NCBI GenBank assembly: GCA_937960625.1
Contig: CALGPD010000380.1
Span: 1-12,966 of the forward strand
Direction: 5' to 3'
Source: an uncultured Spirochaetia bacterium
Lineage (GTDB): Bacteria; Spirochaetota; CALGPD01
DNA length: 12,966 nt
Within the stretch, counting starts at the first letter, position 1. Every line of letters starts with the position of its first letter. Under the pieces are notes generated by a model. It was not told the origin of the DNA. It made no database searches and saw nothing but the letters and a program-made list of their open reading frames with translations. Made by a program: the position numbers and the translations under genes. Positions 1 to 7,263 of the stretch are shown here, piece after piece.

Positions 1-352
1 AGATAAGTCATCTCTATTTTTATTTAAATAAATATCAAGATTTGTTTTTTTTATTGTATTTTTTTAACTATTTTCCCTTCAATTGGAAAAAGGAAAATAT
101 TATTTTACATAATTAATATTAAAATAACTCTCATTATTTACCACCGTATATATTGTTTAGGTCCTGAACATGCTGCATAAGATTTAAGCGCTTAAAATAT
201 CTCTAATTTTTATAACGCTTAAATAATCGTCCATATTCATATAATGTCCATTGCATAAAGAATAGTCAAACTCAAAATTCTTAAAAAACTCACCAAATAT
301 ACATAAATTAACCACTAAGAATTTAATGCCGCGTTTATACCAAAGTTTTGTT
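1..352. other. AT-rich non-coding stretch downstream of the barrel-like gene
   Basis: I see no convincing gene here. The stretch lies 3' of the minus-strand gene that ends at position 353. It is very AT-rich, with T-runs near 43-67. A weak imperfect hairpin has 7-bp arms ATTTTCC (70-76) and GGAAAAT (92-98). A perfect 14-bp palindrome, TTTAAGCGCTTAAA, lies around 183-196. No GC-rich stem followed by a T-run on the minus strand is present, so I do not call a terminator for the neighbouring gene. Confidence 0.5.
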
Positions 353-1354
353 TTAAAATTCCATGACCATGCCCATTGAAACGCCAATATGATAACCAGC
401 TATTGAATTATAAACTAATGAAACGCCGATAACCGGTACTCTTAGCCATTTTAAAATATTAAAGGAAACCGCGATGTCAAGGTGAAGTGTATACGTTATC
501 CAACTGTCATCGAACTTAACTTCCATTTTGCTGTCAACACCGGTAGCAGAACCGCTGCCAATGTAATCAACATTTGTATCTATTAAGAATTTTCTTTCTA
601 TATTTATAATTTGAATTCCTAGGCCGGCACAAACGTTTAAATTCAACCATCTCCACATGAAATTATACTTAAAACTCAAATCAAATGTAAAAGAAGAATC
701 TCCTGCATCAGTTATTCCATCAGCTATAAGATTAATTATCTCATTTGAACTATTAACCTGTAAATTCGAATTATTATAGCTGAAGTTATTTCCTCTTTTA
801 ATTTTGCTAGGAGTAATATTTAGAAAGGAATAAAACACTGTAAACGACAAATACATTTTTGAATAGGATTTATTAGTAAATTTTTTCAATTCCTTAGTTT
901 CATAAACTTTCCATAAAACAGTTAAGCCAATAGGTATAACAACGTAAAAAGATGTATTTATAAATATTGAGACTTTTTTATGTAACGGCACTCCAAAGTA
1001 AAACAACATTCCTGCTCTTGTATCATACTCCGGAGCCCATTTTAAGCTTTCGGTTAAATTTTCTTCTGATCCTATTTCATTTTTAATTAAGGAATTACAA
1101 ATATAACCAAACGTAAACTTTTTAACCAGCCTGTCTATTTGAAAACTCGATGTTGCTAAAGGCAGATAGTCAAAGCTTTCCTGAAATTTTATTGCTTCAT
1201 GAAAACTCGATTTAAGTTTATTTACAAATGCGTTGTAAACAGTAGTCGACGGAAACTCACTGGAAACATCGGTTTTAAAATTAATTGTTGCTCCCGCGAA
1301 GCCATATGAAGATAAAAATAAAATTAAGACTAGTGATTTGAATAATACTTTCAT
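353..1354 (-). CDS. Secreted protein, probable outer-membrane beta-barrel
   Basis: This is a 333-residue protein whose family I do not recognise. Residues 1-20 form a typical signal peptide: Lys at 2 and 6, a Leu/Val/Ile-rich core, and an Ala-X-Ala-like site near GFA|G. The mature part alternates polar and hydrophobic residues in several strand-like blocks (for example near LDIAVSFNILKWL and VIGVSLVYNS). It ends in MVMEF, and a C-terminal Phe is the usual Bam-recognition ending of outer-membrane barrels. I infer a barrel in the outer membrane; a periplasmic beta-rich protein is the alternative. The ATG is preceded by AAGGAA at suitable spacing, and a strong promoter lies about 70 nt further upstream. 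It stands alone, divergent from the protein kinase gene. Ligand or transport role is unknown. Confidence 0.8.
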   Translation of the reverse strand: MKVLFKSLVLILFLSSYGFAGATINFKTDVSSEFPSTTVYNAFVNKLKSSFHEAIKFQESFDYLPLATSSFQIDRLVKKFTFGYICNSLIKNEIGSEENLTESLKWAPEYDTRAGMLFYFGVPLHKKVSIFINTSFYVVIPIGLTVLWKVYETKELKKFTNKSYSKMYLSFTVFYSFLNITPSKIKRGNNFSYNNSNLQVNSSNEIINLIADGITDAGDSSFTFDLSFKYNFMWRWLNLNVCAGLGIQIINIERKFLIDTNVDYIGSGSATGVDSKMEVKFDDSWITYTLHLDIAVSFNILKWLRVPVIGVSLVYNSIAGYHIGVSMGMVMEF

Positions 1355-1431
1355 GTATTTTTCCTTTGATTTTTTAGTAAAATATTATTGTTGAGTTATT
1401 ATCAGGAATTAAAACTTTTTACTAAACATAG

Positions 1432-1460
1432 ACTATATGCACATAAAATGTATTTTTCAA
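1432..1460 (-). promoter_or_regulatory. Sigma-70-type promoter of the barrel-like gene
   Basis: Read on the minus strand, TTGAAA (complement of 1455-1460) is followed after exactly 17 nt by TATAGT (complement of 1432-1437). This gives a leader of about 70 nt before the ATG at 1354. Both hexamers are five of six to consensus and the spacing is optimal. The call rests on sequence pattern only. Confidence 0.6.
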
Positions 1461-1652
1461 AAATATTTTATTTTTTTTAATTTAAAATAAAAACCGCCAA
1501 AAAAACATAGATTAACGCAAAGTGATGAGGAGGGCATAGGGAAAGCAAGTATTCCTGTTTCAAGTCAAAAGGTTTCTTTAATCCATTCTTTAAAAATCCT
1601 CTTCATCCGTGGGCAGTTTTTTTTTCTTTCCAACGTATATAAAAAATCATTT

Positions 1653-1674
1653 GCCCTCTTTATTTAAAGGGGGC
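1653..1674. repeat. Intergenic hairpin, 9-bp stem with 4-nt loop
   Basis: GCCCTCTTT (1653-1661) pairs with AAAGGGGGC (1666-1674) across the loop ATTT, with one T-G wobble. On the plus strand no T-run follows, so it is not a plus-strand terminator. On the minus strand a T-run begins about 7 nt after the stem, but no gene ends there. I read it as a structured repeat element or the relic of one rather than a working terminator. Confidence 0.5.
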
Positions 1675-1785
1675 TTGATAAAACCAACGCGTTGCCAAAC
1701 AAACCAGGGGATTTATTAATCTTAAGTCCATATCCGGTAAAAAAATCTTGCTGATTCTATTAAGCATTTTTTTTTACTAAAACCC

Positions 1786-1956
1786 TTCACGTTTTTATGT
1801 CCTTGATGGTAAAACCGGAAACTTTTTACTTACAACGTGAATACTTTCTTTAAACTTATTTCATATTACGGTTTTAAAAAAATGTCCGGATTGATATATC
1901 TATAGGGGCTAATGAATTTTAGCATAATTTGATATTTAGATTGACAATAACGTGAA
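1786..1956. repeat. Three AACGTGAA octamers upstream of the kinase gene (candidate operators)
   Basis: AACGTGAA occurs at 1834-1841 and 1949-1956 on the plus strand and as its complement TTCACGTT at 1786-1793. The first two form an inverted pair 40 nt apart. The last copy lies between the -35 and -10 hexamers of the kinase promoter, where a bound protein would block RNA polymerase. I noticed no other copy in the window while reading. Function as an operator is inference. Confidence 0.35.
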
Positions 1957-1969
1957 TTGCTTTTATTAT
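1941..1969 (+). promoter_or_regulatory. Strong sigma-70-type promoter of the kinase gene
   Basis: TTGACA (1941-1946) is a perfect -35 hexamer. It is followed by a 17-nt spacer and TATTAT (1964-1969). Transcription would begin near 1976, about 20 nt before the ATG at 1997, with AAGGA (1986-1990) as ribosome-binding site. The spacer contains one AACGTGAA copy. Confidence 0.75.
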
Positions 1970-1996
1970 GTTGTAATTCTTTATTAAGGATACGTT

Positions 1997-3259
1997 ATGG
2001 ATATTAAACCGGGAATAATATTAAATAATAGATATAAGATTGAAAAGTTGATATACAGTGGAGGCATCGGGCAAACTTACCTTGCTTTTGATGAAAACAA
2101 CCAGCGTGAGGTTGCTTTAAAAATCCTTGAGTTTGAAAAAGTTACGGATTGGAAAGTTGTTGAGTTATTTGAAAGAGAAGTTAAGTCTTTAAAAAGTTTG
2201 GAAAATGACAATATACCGGATTATTTTGACCATTTCACAACAAAGCTTGAGGGGGAGACATTATTTGCCCTTGTACAGGAGTTCGTTGACGGAAAAAATT
2301 TGAAACAGATTATTCAAAGCGGAAAAAAATATACAATAAAAGAAATTGAAGAATTTTTAAAACAGCTGTTAAACATTCTTGATTACATTCATAATTTAAC
2401 TCCGCCCATTATTCACCGTGATATTAATCCGAATAATATTATTATTGATAAAAACGGTAAAATTTATCTCGTTGACTTTGGCGCGGTTGGCGGTGTTGTT
2501 AATGAGACTTACGCGGCTGCCATGTCCAATACGTTTGTGGGCACTATCGGTTACATGCCTCAGGAGCAGCTTTTCGGTAAAACCACACAATCATCTGATT
2601 TGTACGCGTTAGGCGCGACTCTGATTTACATTTTAACGGGTAAGGATATTTTTGAGTTTGAGATGGACGATGAAATGCGGATTAACTATAAGCCATTTGT
2701 TAATCTTCCTGATTATTTAGAAAGAATAATTGATTTGATGATAGAACCTAATGTAAAGAAACGCGTTAACTCTGCTGCTTCTGTTTTAGATATGCTTAAA
2801 AATAAACACGAAAACAAATACAATAAAATGGGGGATATATTTTTTAATATCAATGACAGTTCAATAAAGATTATTTCTTCCAGTATAAATAATAACGGGC
2901 AAACTTCTGAAAAAATTTTTACTTCGGATAATTTTAAAGGTGAAGATATAATGGATTTTGTTAAGAAGAATTTTGGTGTTGACAATAATTCAGATGTAAA
3001 AGTTGTATTTTCGGATAACGGAAATCCAAAGGATATGGATGAAGCCAAGCAAATGATTTCAGATTTTTTTAATCAGAAGGGTTTTCAATCTTCAGGCAGT
3101 ATTAATAATATTTTTAATTTTGACAATAGTAATATTCCAAGAAATATTTACGATGATAAGGAAGAAAGAAAAACAACCAGAATGGCAATCCTTTTCGTTT
3201 TAGGGATAATGGGTTTAATTGGATTGATAGGAATAATTGCAGCGTATTTATTAAGGTAA
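1997..3259 (+). CDS. Tail-anchored Hanks-type Ser/Thr protein kinase
   Basis: The 420-residue protein phosphorylates Ser/Thr of unknown substrates at the cytoplasmic face of the inner membrane. The kinase domain spans about residues 13-268. It has the glycine loop GGIGQTY (22-28), ATP-anchoring Lys42 in VALK, a probable helix-C Glu61, catalytic loop HRDINPNN (140-147; Asp142 base, Asn147 metal ligand), DFG (160-162), then GYMPQEQ and SSDLYALG. The usual Lys two residues after the catalytic Asp is Asn144 here. Residues 270-395 are polar, Asn/Asp-rich and unrecognised. Residues 396-418 form one hydrophobic helix and the chain ends in Arg, so no PASTA or other extracellular sensor is present. 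The ATG at 1997 is supported by AAGGA and a near-consensus promoter. The gene appears monocistronic. Kinase identity is clear; activity is likely but not certain given Asn144. Confidence 0.93.
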   Translation: MDIKPGIILNNRYKIEKLIYSGGIGQTYLAFDENNQREVALKILEFEKVTDWKVVELFEREVKSLKSLENDNIPDYFDHFTTKLEGETLFALVQEFVDGKNLKQIIQSGKKYTIKEIEEFLKQLLNILDYIHNLTPPIIHRDINPNNIIIDKNGKIYLVDFGAVGGVVNETYAAAMSNTFVGTIGYMPQEQLFGKTTQSSDLYALGATLIYILTGKDIFEFEMDDEMRINYKPFVNLPDYLERIIDLMIEPNVKKRVNSAASVLDMLKNKHENKYNKMGDIFFNINDSSIKIISSSINNNGQTSEKIFTSDNFKGEDIMDFVKKNFGVDNNSDVKVVFSDNGNPKDMDEAKQMISDFFNQKGFQSSGSINNIFNFDNSNIPRNIYDDKEERKTTRMAILFVLGIMGLIGLIGIIAAYLLR

Positions 3260-3353
3260 TGCTTTGTTTTTATTTGCCCTACAAAATTTTTTATCGATTT
3301 AATATCTTTAGGGAGTAGAATAACTTTAAACTATATTCTTGCATCAACTTTTA

Positions 3354-3382
3354 TTGAATTTTTAATGCTTGTGTGTTAGAAT
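3354..3382 (+). promoter_or_regulatory. Sigma-70-type promoter of the exported-protein gene
   Basis: TTGAAT (3354-3359), a 17-nt spacer and TAGAAT (3377-3382) fit the consensus well. The start site would lie near 3389, right before the ribosome-binding site AAGGGGA (3392-3398), giving a leader of only about 15 nt. The 94 nt between the kinase stop and this promoter show no terminator hairpin. Confidence 0.55.
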
Positions 3383-3403
3383 TTAATTGTTAAGGGGAAT
3401 ATT

Positions 3404-4606
3404 TTGATTTTGAGTAAAATTTTGCGTAAGTTAAAATTCTGTTTAGTTATAATTCTGATTTCTACTTTTTTGCTTATTAATGTAACAGCAAAAGAAACTG
3501 CATTGTTGGGCAAATGGAGTTTGGTTTGTCAAAGCCCGCATCTAAAAAAAGCAAGCATATATTTCTATATGACTATTAAGCAAAAGAAAAAAAAATACGT
3601 TGTTGATATAGAGCGTAAAGGCGGATTTCTTCTTCAAGAAAACATTCAGGTTAACATTTCCCGCAACAACATAACTTTCATAAGAAAGATTAATGAATGG
3701 CAATATAATTTTAAGTTGAAGATAGTTAATTCAAAACTAATAACGGGAAAATATGGCTTTCTCGTTAACAATAACTATAAAGGCGATTTCTCCGTAAAAG
3801 CGCAAAAATTGGAAAAGCCCTCACCTGTAATAAACGTAAACGGGGAATGGTATATAAACAACGGGAAAAATTACAAGTTAAAATTAATAGCTAAGGGTAA
3901 TACTTTATCCGGTGTAATTATAAAGAATAATAAAATTTTATTTAAACTCAGCGGAACTATTTACGGAAATGAAATTGCCCTGCTTAGATATGGTTATGAC
4001 TGGTATGAAATTTATTTTACTAAAACCAATGACAACGGAAAAGTTTTTAAAGGCAAGTCAATATACAATGATAAACGTATTTCAAATTTTAATATCTCTA
4101 AAACAATAAAACAAAAACCTAAAAAGTTTATTCCACTAACAGTAAACGGTTGGAAACCTTTGAAGAAAAGCACATGGGGCGGATATATAATTTTTGAGCA
4201 AGGAAGAAATAAGATATGGTGGCTTGATGAAACAGGGTTTATCCATCCTATTGAGATGAAAAGAACTCTGCTTCAATATAAAGAAACGTATTTAAATATT
4301 AACATCGCGCCTTTGAATACAAATTATGCGTGGAAGTATAAAATCGGTTTAATGGTTGATAATAGAAATTCGCCAATAAAAGTAAAATCAAAATTATGGA
4401 AAGCTGAAAAAGGAACTTTAAAACCGGAACAGGGTGAAATAGTACAGGAGGCTGGCAGTAAAAGTGTTTGGTTTATAAAAAATAACAGAGCGTTTAAAAT
4501 TATAAATAAAAAAGTTCTACAAAAATATTTAACTTCAGGGAACAAAATAGCAAACGTTAAAAAAGGTTATATAAACCGTTTTCAGATAGGGCCGGCTATT
4601 TATTAA
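3404..4606 (+). CDS. Exported protein with two lipocalin-like repeats and a C-terminal GxxVWxI module
   Basis: The start is TTG at 3404, chosen because AAGGGGA ends 5 nt upstream and the frame then opens directly into a signal peptide. Residues 1-29 have basic residues (Lys5, Arg8, Lys9, Lys11), a hydrophobic core and a VTA|K cleavage site; there is no lipobox. Two related beta-rich segments follow, about 35-130 and 146-236. Each opens with G(K/E)W and has a central (T/F)KGK/GKY-like stretch and an aromatic/Lys-rich pattern, suggesting a duplicated lipocalin-like fold. Residues about 262-300 (GRNKIWWLD) and 345-400 (EAGSKSVWFI, ending IGPAIY) look like two copies of a module often seen in secreted bacterial proteins as 'GSxxVYxIxxGxKxxI...GP'. 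The role is unknown; a periplasmic or surface protein is likely. It converges on the next gene, sharing stop bases. Confidence 0.75.
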   Translation: MILSKILRKLKFCLVIILISTFLLINVTAKETALLGKWSLVCQSPHLKKASIYFYMTIKQKKKKYVVDIERKGGFLLQENIQVNISRNNITFIRKINEWQYNFKLKIVNSKLITGKYGFLVNNNYKGDFSVKAQKLEKPSPVINVNGEWYINNGKNYKLKLIAKGNTLSGVIIKNNKILFKLSGTIYGNEIALLRYGYDWYEIYFTKTNDNGKVFKGKSIYNDKRISNFNISKTIKQKPKKFIPLTVNGWKPLKKSTWGGYIIFEQGRNKIWWLDETGFIHPIEMKRTLLQYKETYLNINIAPLNTNYAWKYKIGLMVDNRNSPIKVKSKLWKAEKGTLKPEQGEIVQEAGSKSVWFIKNNRAFKIINKKVLQKYLTSGNKIANVKKGYINRFQIGPAIY

Positions 4607-4833
4607 GCCGGATGATTTTGCTTATAAGAATGTATAATTTTTTCCCAAATTGCCTGATACATTTTCGTTGTAACTTCTATACCTCTTTTAAATAAATCCG
4701 AATTAGTATCAATGTATTTATTGAGAAAACTTTGCAGGGTTTTGCTTGCTTCAACGAGATTTTCAAGTGACATAAAATCTGCCTTTTTATAAAACTCATC
4801 AAGCATTGGTGAAATATCAAAATAGGCGTTCAT
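4603..4833 (-). CDS. Small helical protein of unknown function (76 residues)
   Basis: I do not recognise the family. The protein looks almost entirely alpha-helical and soluble, with no signal peptide, no membrane segment and no Cys. It carries evenly spaced hydrophobic and charged residues (for example SLENLVEASKTLQSFLNK), compatible with a small helical bundle or partner-binding protein. I accept it as real despite its size because its ATG has a very good ribosome-binding site, AAGGAGA (complement of 4838-4844), 4 nt upstream, and because the gene exactly fills the space to the convergent neighbour. Its stop codon shares the bases TTAA (4603-4606) with that neighbour's stop. It is divergent from the REC/PAS/GAF gene and may share control with it through the palindrome at 4870-4916. 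Confidence 0.7.
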   Translation of the reverse strand: MNAYFDISPMLDEFYKKADFMSLENLVEASKTLQSFLNKYIDTNSDLFKRGIEVTTKMYQAIWEKIIHSYKQNHPA

Positions 4834-4869
4834 TTCTTCTCCTTAATTTTGAAAGAAAAGTTTTTTCCA

Positions 4870-4916
4870 TTACTTAAATATACACAATAAATAAATTTCT
4901 GTGTATATTTAAGTAA
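4870..4916. promoter_or_regulatory. 17-bp perfect inverted repeat between divergent genes; candidate operator or symmetric bidirectional promoter
   Basis: TTACTTAAATATACACA (4870-4886) and TGTGTATATTTAAGTAA (4900-4916) are exact reverse complements separated by 13 nt. The element is 36 nt from the ATG at 4833 and 35 nt from the ATG at 4952, so it is centred between the two genes. On either strand the arms read TACACA, 17 nt, TATATT, which could serve as a weak -35/-10 pair in both directions. It lies upstream of both genes and has no T-run, so a terminator role is unlikely. Operator or promoter function is inference. Confidence 0.55.
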
Positions 4917-4951
4917 AACAATTCTAATTAAAATTTTACACGGGCTGTATA

Positions 4952-7240
4952 ATGAAAAAAATTTTACTTGCAGATGATGAAAAACCATATTTATTAGCTA
5001 TTGAAGATATCTTGAAAAACGAAGGATTTAACGTAATTGCTGTGGATAACGGCAATCAGGTATTTGATATTATTGAAAGCCGGATGCCGGATTGTATCAT
5101 TGTTGACGCGACTCTTTCCGGAATAAGCGGTTTTGATATCAGTAGGAAGATAAAAGAGCATCCGGTATATTATAAAATTCCTGTAATATTAATGATTCCA
5201 AAGGATGAAGAGTATAATCTAACCAATGCGATTACTTCAATGGGTAATGACAGCCTTACTAAGCCTATAACCAGAGTTGAATTATTAAATAAGATTAATA
5301 AGCAAATTGAAATTGCAGAAGAAAATGAAAAGAATAAGAATTTGAAAGAAAAGTACTTTCAACTGCTTGAATGCGTTGGAAGAAGCGTAATCATTCTTGA
5401 CCATGAATTAAACATTCTAGGAACAAACAGTGAGTTCATGAGTTTGGTTGGTATAGACTCAAATGTTAATGGGATGAACTTAAAAAAAGTATATCCTGAA
5501 GGTTACAGTGTAATAAGTGAACTCGTTGAAAAAGGTCAGGGGAAAATATCACTAAAAAAATCCGAGATGAGTCTTGCTCCAATGGGTGATGATTATATCC
5601 TTTTTATTGATTTCCACGATAAGGAAAAAGAAGCAATAGAACGGGTATTGATTGAATTTAATACCTGGTCAAAACTTTATAAATCCATTGATATTGAAAG
5701 TTTAACCGGTAACTTTTTAAACATTATTGAAAAATTTATTACTGTAGGGGAAATATACATCGCAAGGGTATTAAGAGGTAAATTGTTTTTTACATCTCTG
5801 GATAACCCGAACACGATTTTATATTCTATTGAAGCAGACCATACTTCCATTAAAAAAATCAATGATGAGGGGATTGGTTTTGCGGGTAATATAAATACCG
5901 GAACGTTTAAGGATTGGGATTTCTTAATGGAAAACGGTTATCATTCGGTTTTACTGCATCCAATAACTTTATTAAATAAACGCAGAGTTATTTGTTTTGT
6001 GCATGAAAAAGAAGACGTTTATTCAAGTCCTGTTAAAGATTTTAGCGTATTGGTACAGGAGTTTTTCCTTCTATACATGTATATGATGCAAATGAAAGAG
6101 AATAGAAAAGGGGGAGGAGTATCAGATACTAATTCTCTGCAAAACATAGTTGATAACCTTCCACAGTCATTTGTTTACGTTAAAAATGGCGAAGTTGATC
6201 TTATAAGCGGAAGAATTAAAACTTTAACCGGGGATAATGATTTAAAAGAATGGCTAAATTCAGAAGGCATGAACAACGAACAAACGCAGGGTGTTATTTT
6301 TTCTATTTTTAATGCAAAGAGTAAATCCCATGTTATCTGGGAAACTGCCGGTAGCGGAAAAATTAAAGTAAGCTTTATTCCTTTTGGGGAAAATGATATA
6401 TTAACTGTTTTTGAAGATATAAGCGAAATAGATAAACTAAAAAAACTCATTGCTTTTAAAAACAGGCTGCAAAGTATTGTTTCGGTTAACGAAGAATTAA
6501 ATAATATTTTTCATGAATTGTCCTTATTAATTAAGAAATATATACCGTGCGATTATTCCGCTTTTATAATTTTTCATGAAGAAAGTTCTTTGCTTGACGT
6601 TAAATATACTGACCTTGAGGGAGATCTTTACCGCCCATCCATGCCGGTAAAAATAACAGGATCAATTTTTGAAAAACTTTTAATGACTAAAGATTTAATT
6701 GTAAATCAGGAATTGGAGAAAACGAAAATCTGCGATAATGATAACAAATTCCGGGAGTTAGGAATAAATTCATACATCGCTGCTCCTTTGCTAATAAAAG
6801 AAAAGTTATATGGAACAATAGAACTTTTCAGCAATAATAAAAATGCTTATAATAAAGAGCATCAAAATCTTATTAATACACTTGCGGTTTACGCTTCACG
6901 GAGTGTTATGGATAATCTCGTTATGCATAATCTTGAGAATTCCGCTAAGATGTATGAAATAATTAAAGAGCGAAGTAAAGAAGTATTTTTAACTGTTACA
7001 AACCATGGACATATAATAAATTCAAATCATAGTATTTTAAACCTGCTTGGATATACTCCGGATGAAATTAAAAAAAAGCATCTTAAAGATATTGTGTCTC
7101 CGGGCACAAAGTTTGAATTTATGCTTGAGCATTCAGGTGATTATGATTTTGAAAATAAAAAAGGAGGAATAAAATCAATTTCTGTTTCTCCTTCAAAGTT
7201 AACGGATGATAAATACTTATTGATTTTACATAGAATTTAA
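4952..7240 (+). CDS. REC-PAS-GAF-PAS-GAF-PAS signalling protein without output domain
   Basis: This is a 762-residue cytoplasmic protein. A receiver domain (1-125) has the acidic pair Asp8/Asp9, phospho-acceptor Asp52 and conserved Lys104-Pro105. The usual Thr/Ser switch residue is Ile82 instead. It is followed by a PAS-like domain (about 138-228), a divergent GAF-like domain (about 236-385), PAS (about 395-490), GAF (about 500-655; ends in a typical IAAPL...YGTIEL core) and a classical PAS (about 668-762; LNLLGYTPDEI). Nothing follows: no HisKA/HATPase, GGDEF, EAL, PP2C or DNA-binding domain. It probably acts by protein-protein contact, receiving phosphate from an unlinked histidine kinase and small signals through PAS/GAF. 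No Shine-Dalgarno better than GGG (4942-4944) is seen, but MKKILLADDE is a canonical receiver start. The methyltransferase gene follows after 23 nt. Confidence 0.9.
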   Translation: MKKILLADDEKPYLLAIEDILKNEGFNVIAVDNGNQVFDIIESRMPDCIIVDATLSGISGFDISRKIKEHPVYYKIPVILMIPKDEEYNLTNAITSMGNDSLTKPITRVELLNKINKQIEIAEENEKNKNLKEKYFQLLECVGRSVIILDHELNILGTNSEFMSLVGIDSNVNGMNLKKVYPEGYSVISELVEKGQGKISLKKSEMSLAPMGDDYILFIDFHDKEKEAIERVLIEFNTWSKLYKSIDIESLTGNFLNIIEKFITVGEIYIARVLRGKLFFTSLDNPNTILYSIEADHTSIKKINDEGIGFAGNINTGTFKDWDFLMENGYHSVLLHPITLLNKRRVICFVHEKEDVYSSPVKDFSVLVQEFFLLYMYMMQMKENRKGGGVSDTNSLQNIVDNLPQSFVYVKNGEVDLISGRIKTLTGDNDLKEWLNSEGMNNEQTQGVIFSIFNAKSKSHVIWETAGSGKIKVSFIPFGENDILTVFEDISEIDKLKKLIAFKNRLQSIVSVNEELNNIFHELSLLIKKYIPCDYSAFIIFHEESSLLDVKYTDLEGDLYRPSMPVKITGSIFEKLLMTKDLIVNQELEKTKICDNDNKFRELGINSYIAAPLLIKEKLYGTIELFSNNKNAYNKEHQNLINTLAVYASRSVMDNLVMHNLENSAKMYEIIKERSKEVFLTVTNHGHIINSNHSILNLLGYTPDEIKKKHLKDIVSPGTKFEFMLEHSGDYDFENKKGGIKSISVSPSKLTDDKYLLILHRI

Positions 7241-7263
7241 ATCGGTTTATATTAGGTAAAAAA

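Larger units (their letters stand above)
1355..1996. other. Long divergent intergenic region between barrel-like gene and kinase gene
   Basis: No open reading frame of note is present. The region carries the minus-strand promoter (1432-1460), a hairpin (1653-1674), a 10-bp palindrome CAACGCGTTG (1685-1694), three copies of AACGTGAA (1786-1956) and the kinase promoter (1941-1969). The part from about 1495 to 1760 is noticeably richer in G+C than the flanks. It includes AGATTAACGCAAAG (1509-1522) and ATCCGTGGGCAG (1605-1616), which resemble, from memory only, degenerate dispersed intergenic repeats of other bacteria. Its size, over 600 nt, is large for a window with otherwise tight spacing. Confidence 0.5.

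Noticed and set aside
70..98. Hairpin ATTTTCC/GGAAAAT as a terminator for the minus-strand gene
   Set aside because: It lies about 255 nt past the stop, is AT-rich, and on the minus strand is followed by A-rich rather than T-rich sequence.
3..116. Open frame entering from the window start on the plus strand, ending near 116
   Set aside because: It is only about 37 codons, made almost entirely of Phe, Leu, Tyr, Asn and Lys from AT-rich sequence; nothing supports it as the end of a gene.
184..387. 67-codon minus-strand reading frame overlapping the 3' end of the barrel-like gene
   Set aside because: It has no ribosome-binding site, overlaps the real gene by 35 nt in another frame, and has an aromatic, AT-driven composition typical of chance frames.
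1140..1211. Direct repeat of TGAAAACTCGAT at 1140-1151 and 1200-1211, exactly 60 nt apart inside the barrel-like gene
   Set aside because: The repeat encodes a short SSF-containing peptide in both places, with no similarity beyond it; a chance or minor codon-level similarity is the simplest explanation.
1653..1674. The 9-bp hairpin as an intrinsic terminator
   Set aside because: There is no gene ending before it on either strand, and the nearest T-run is about 7 nt away from the stem.
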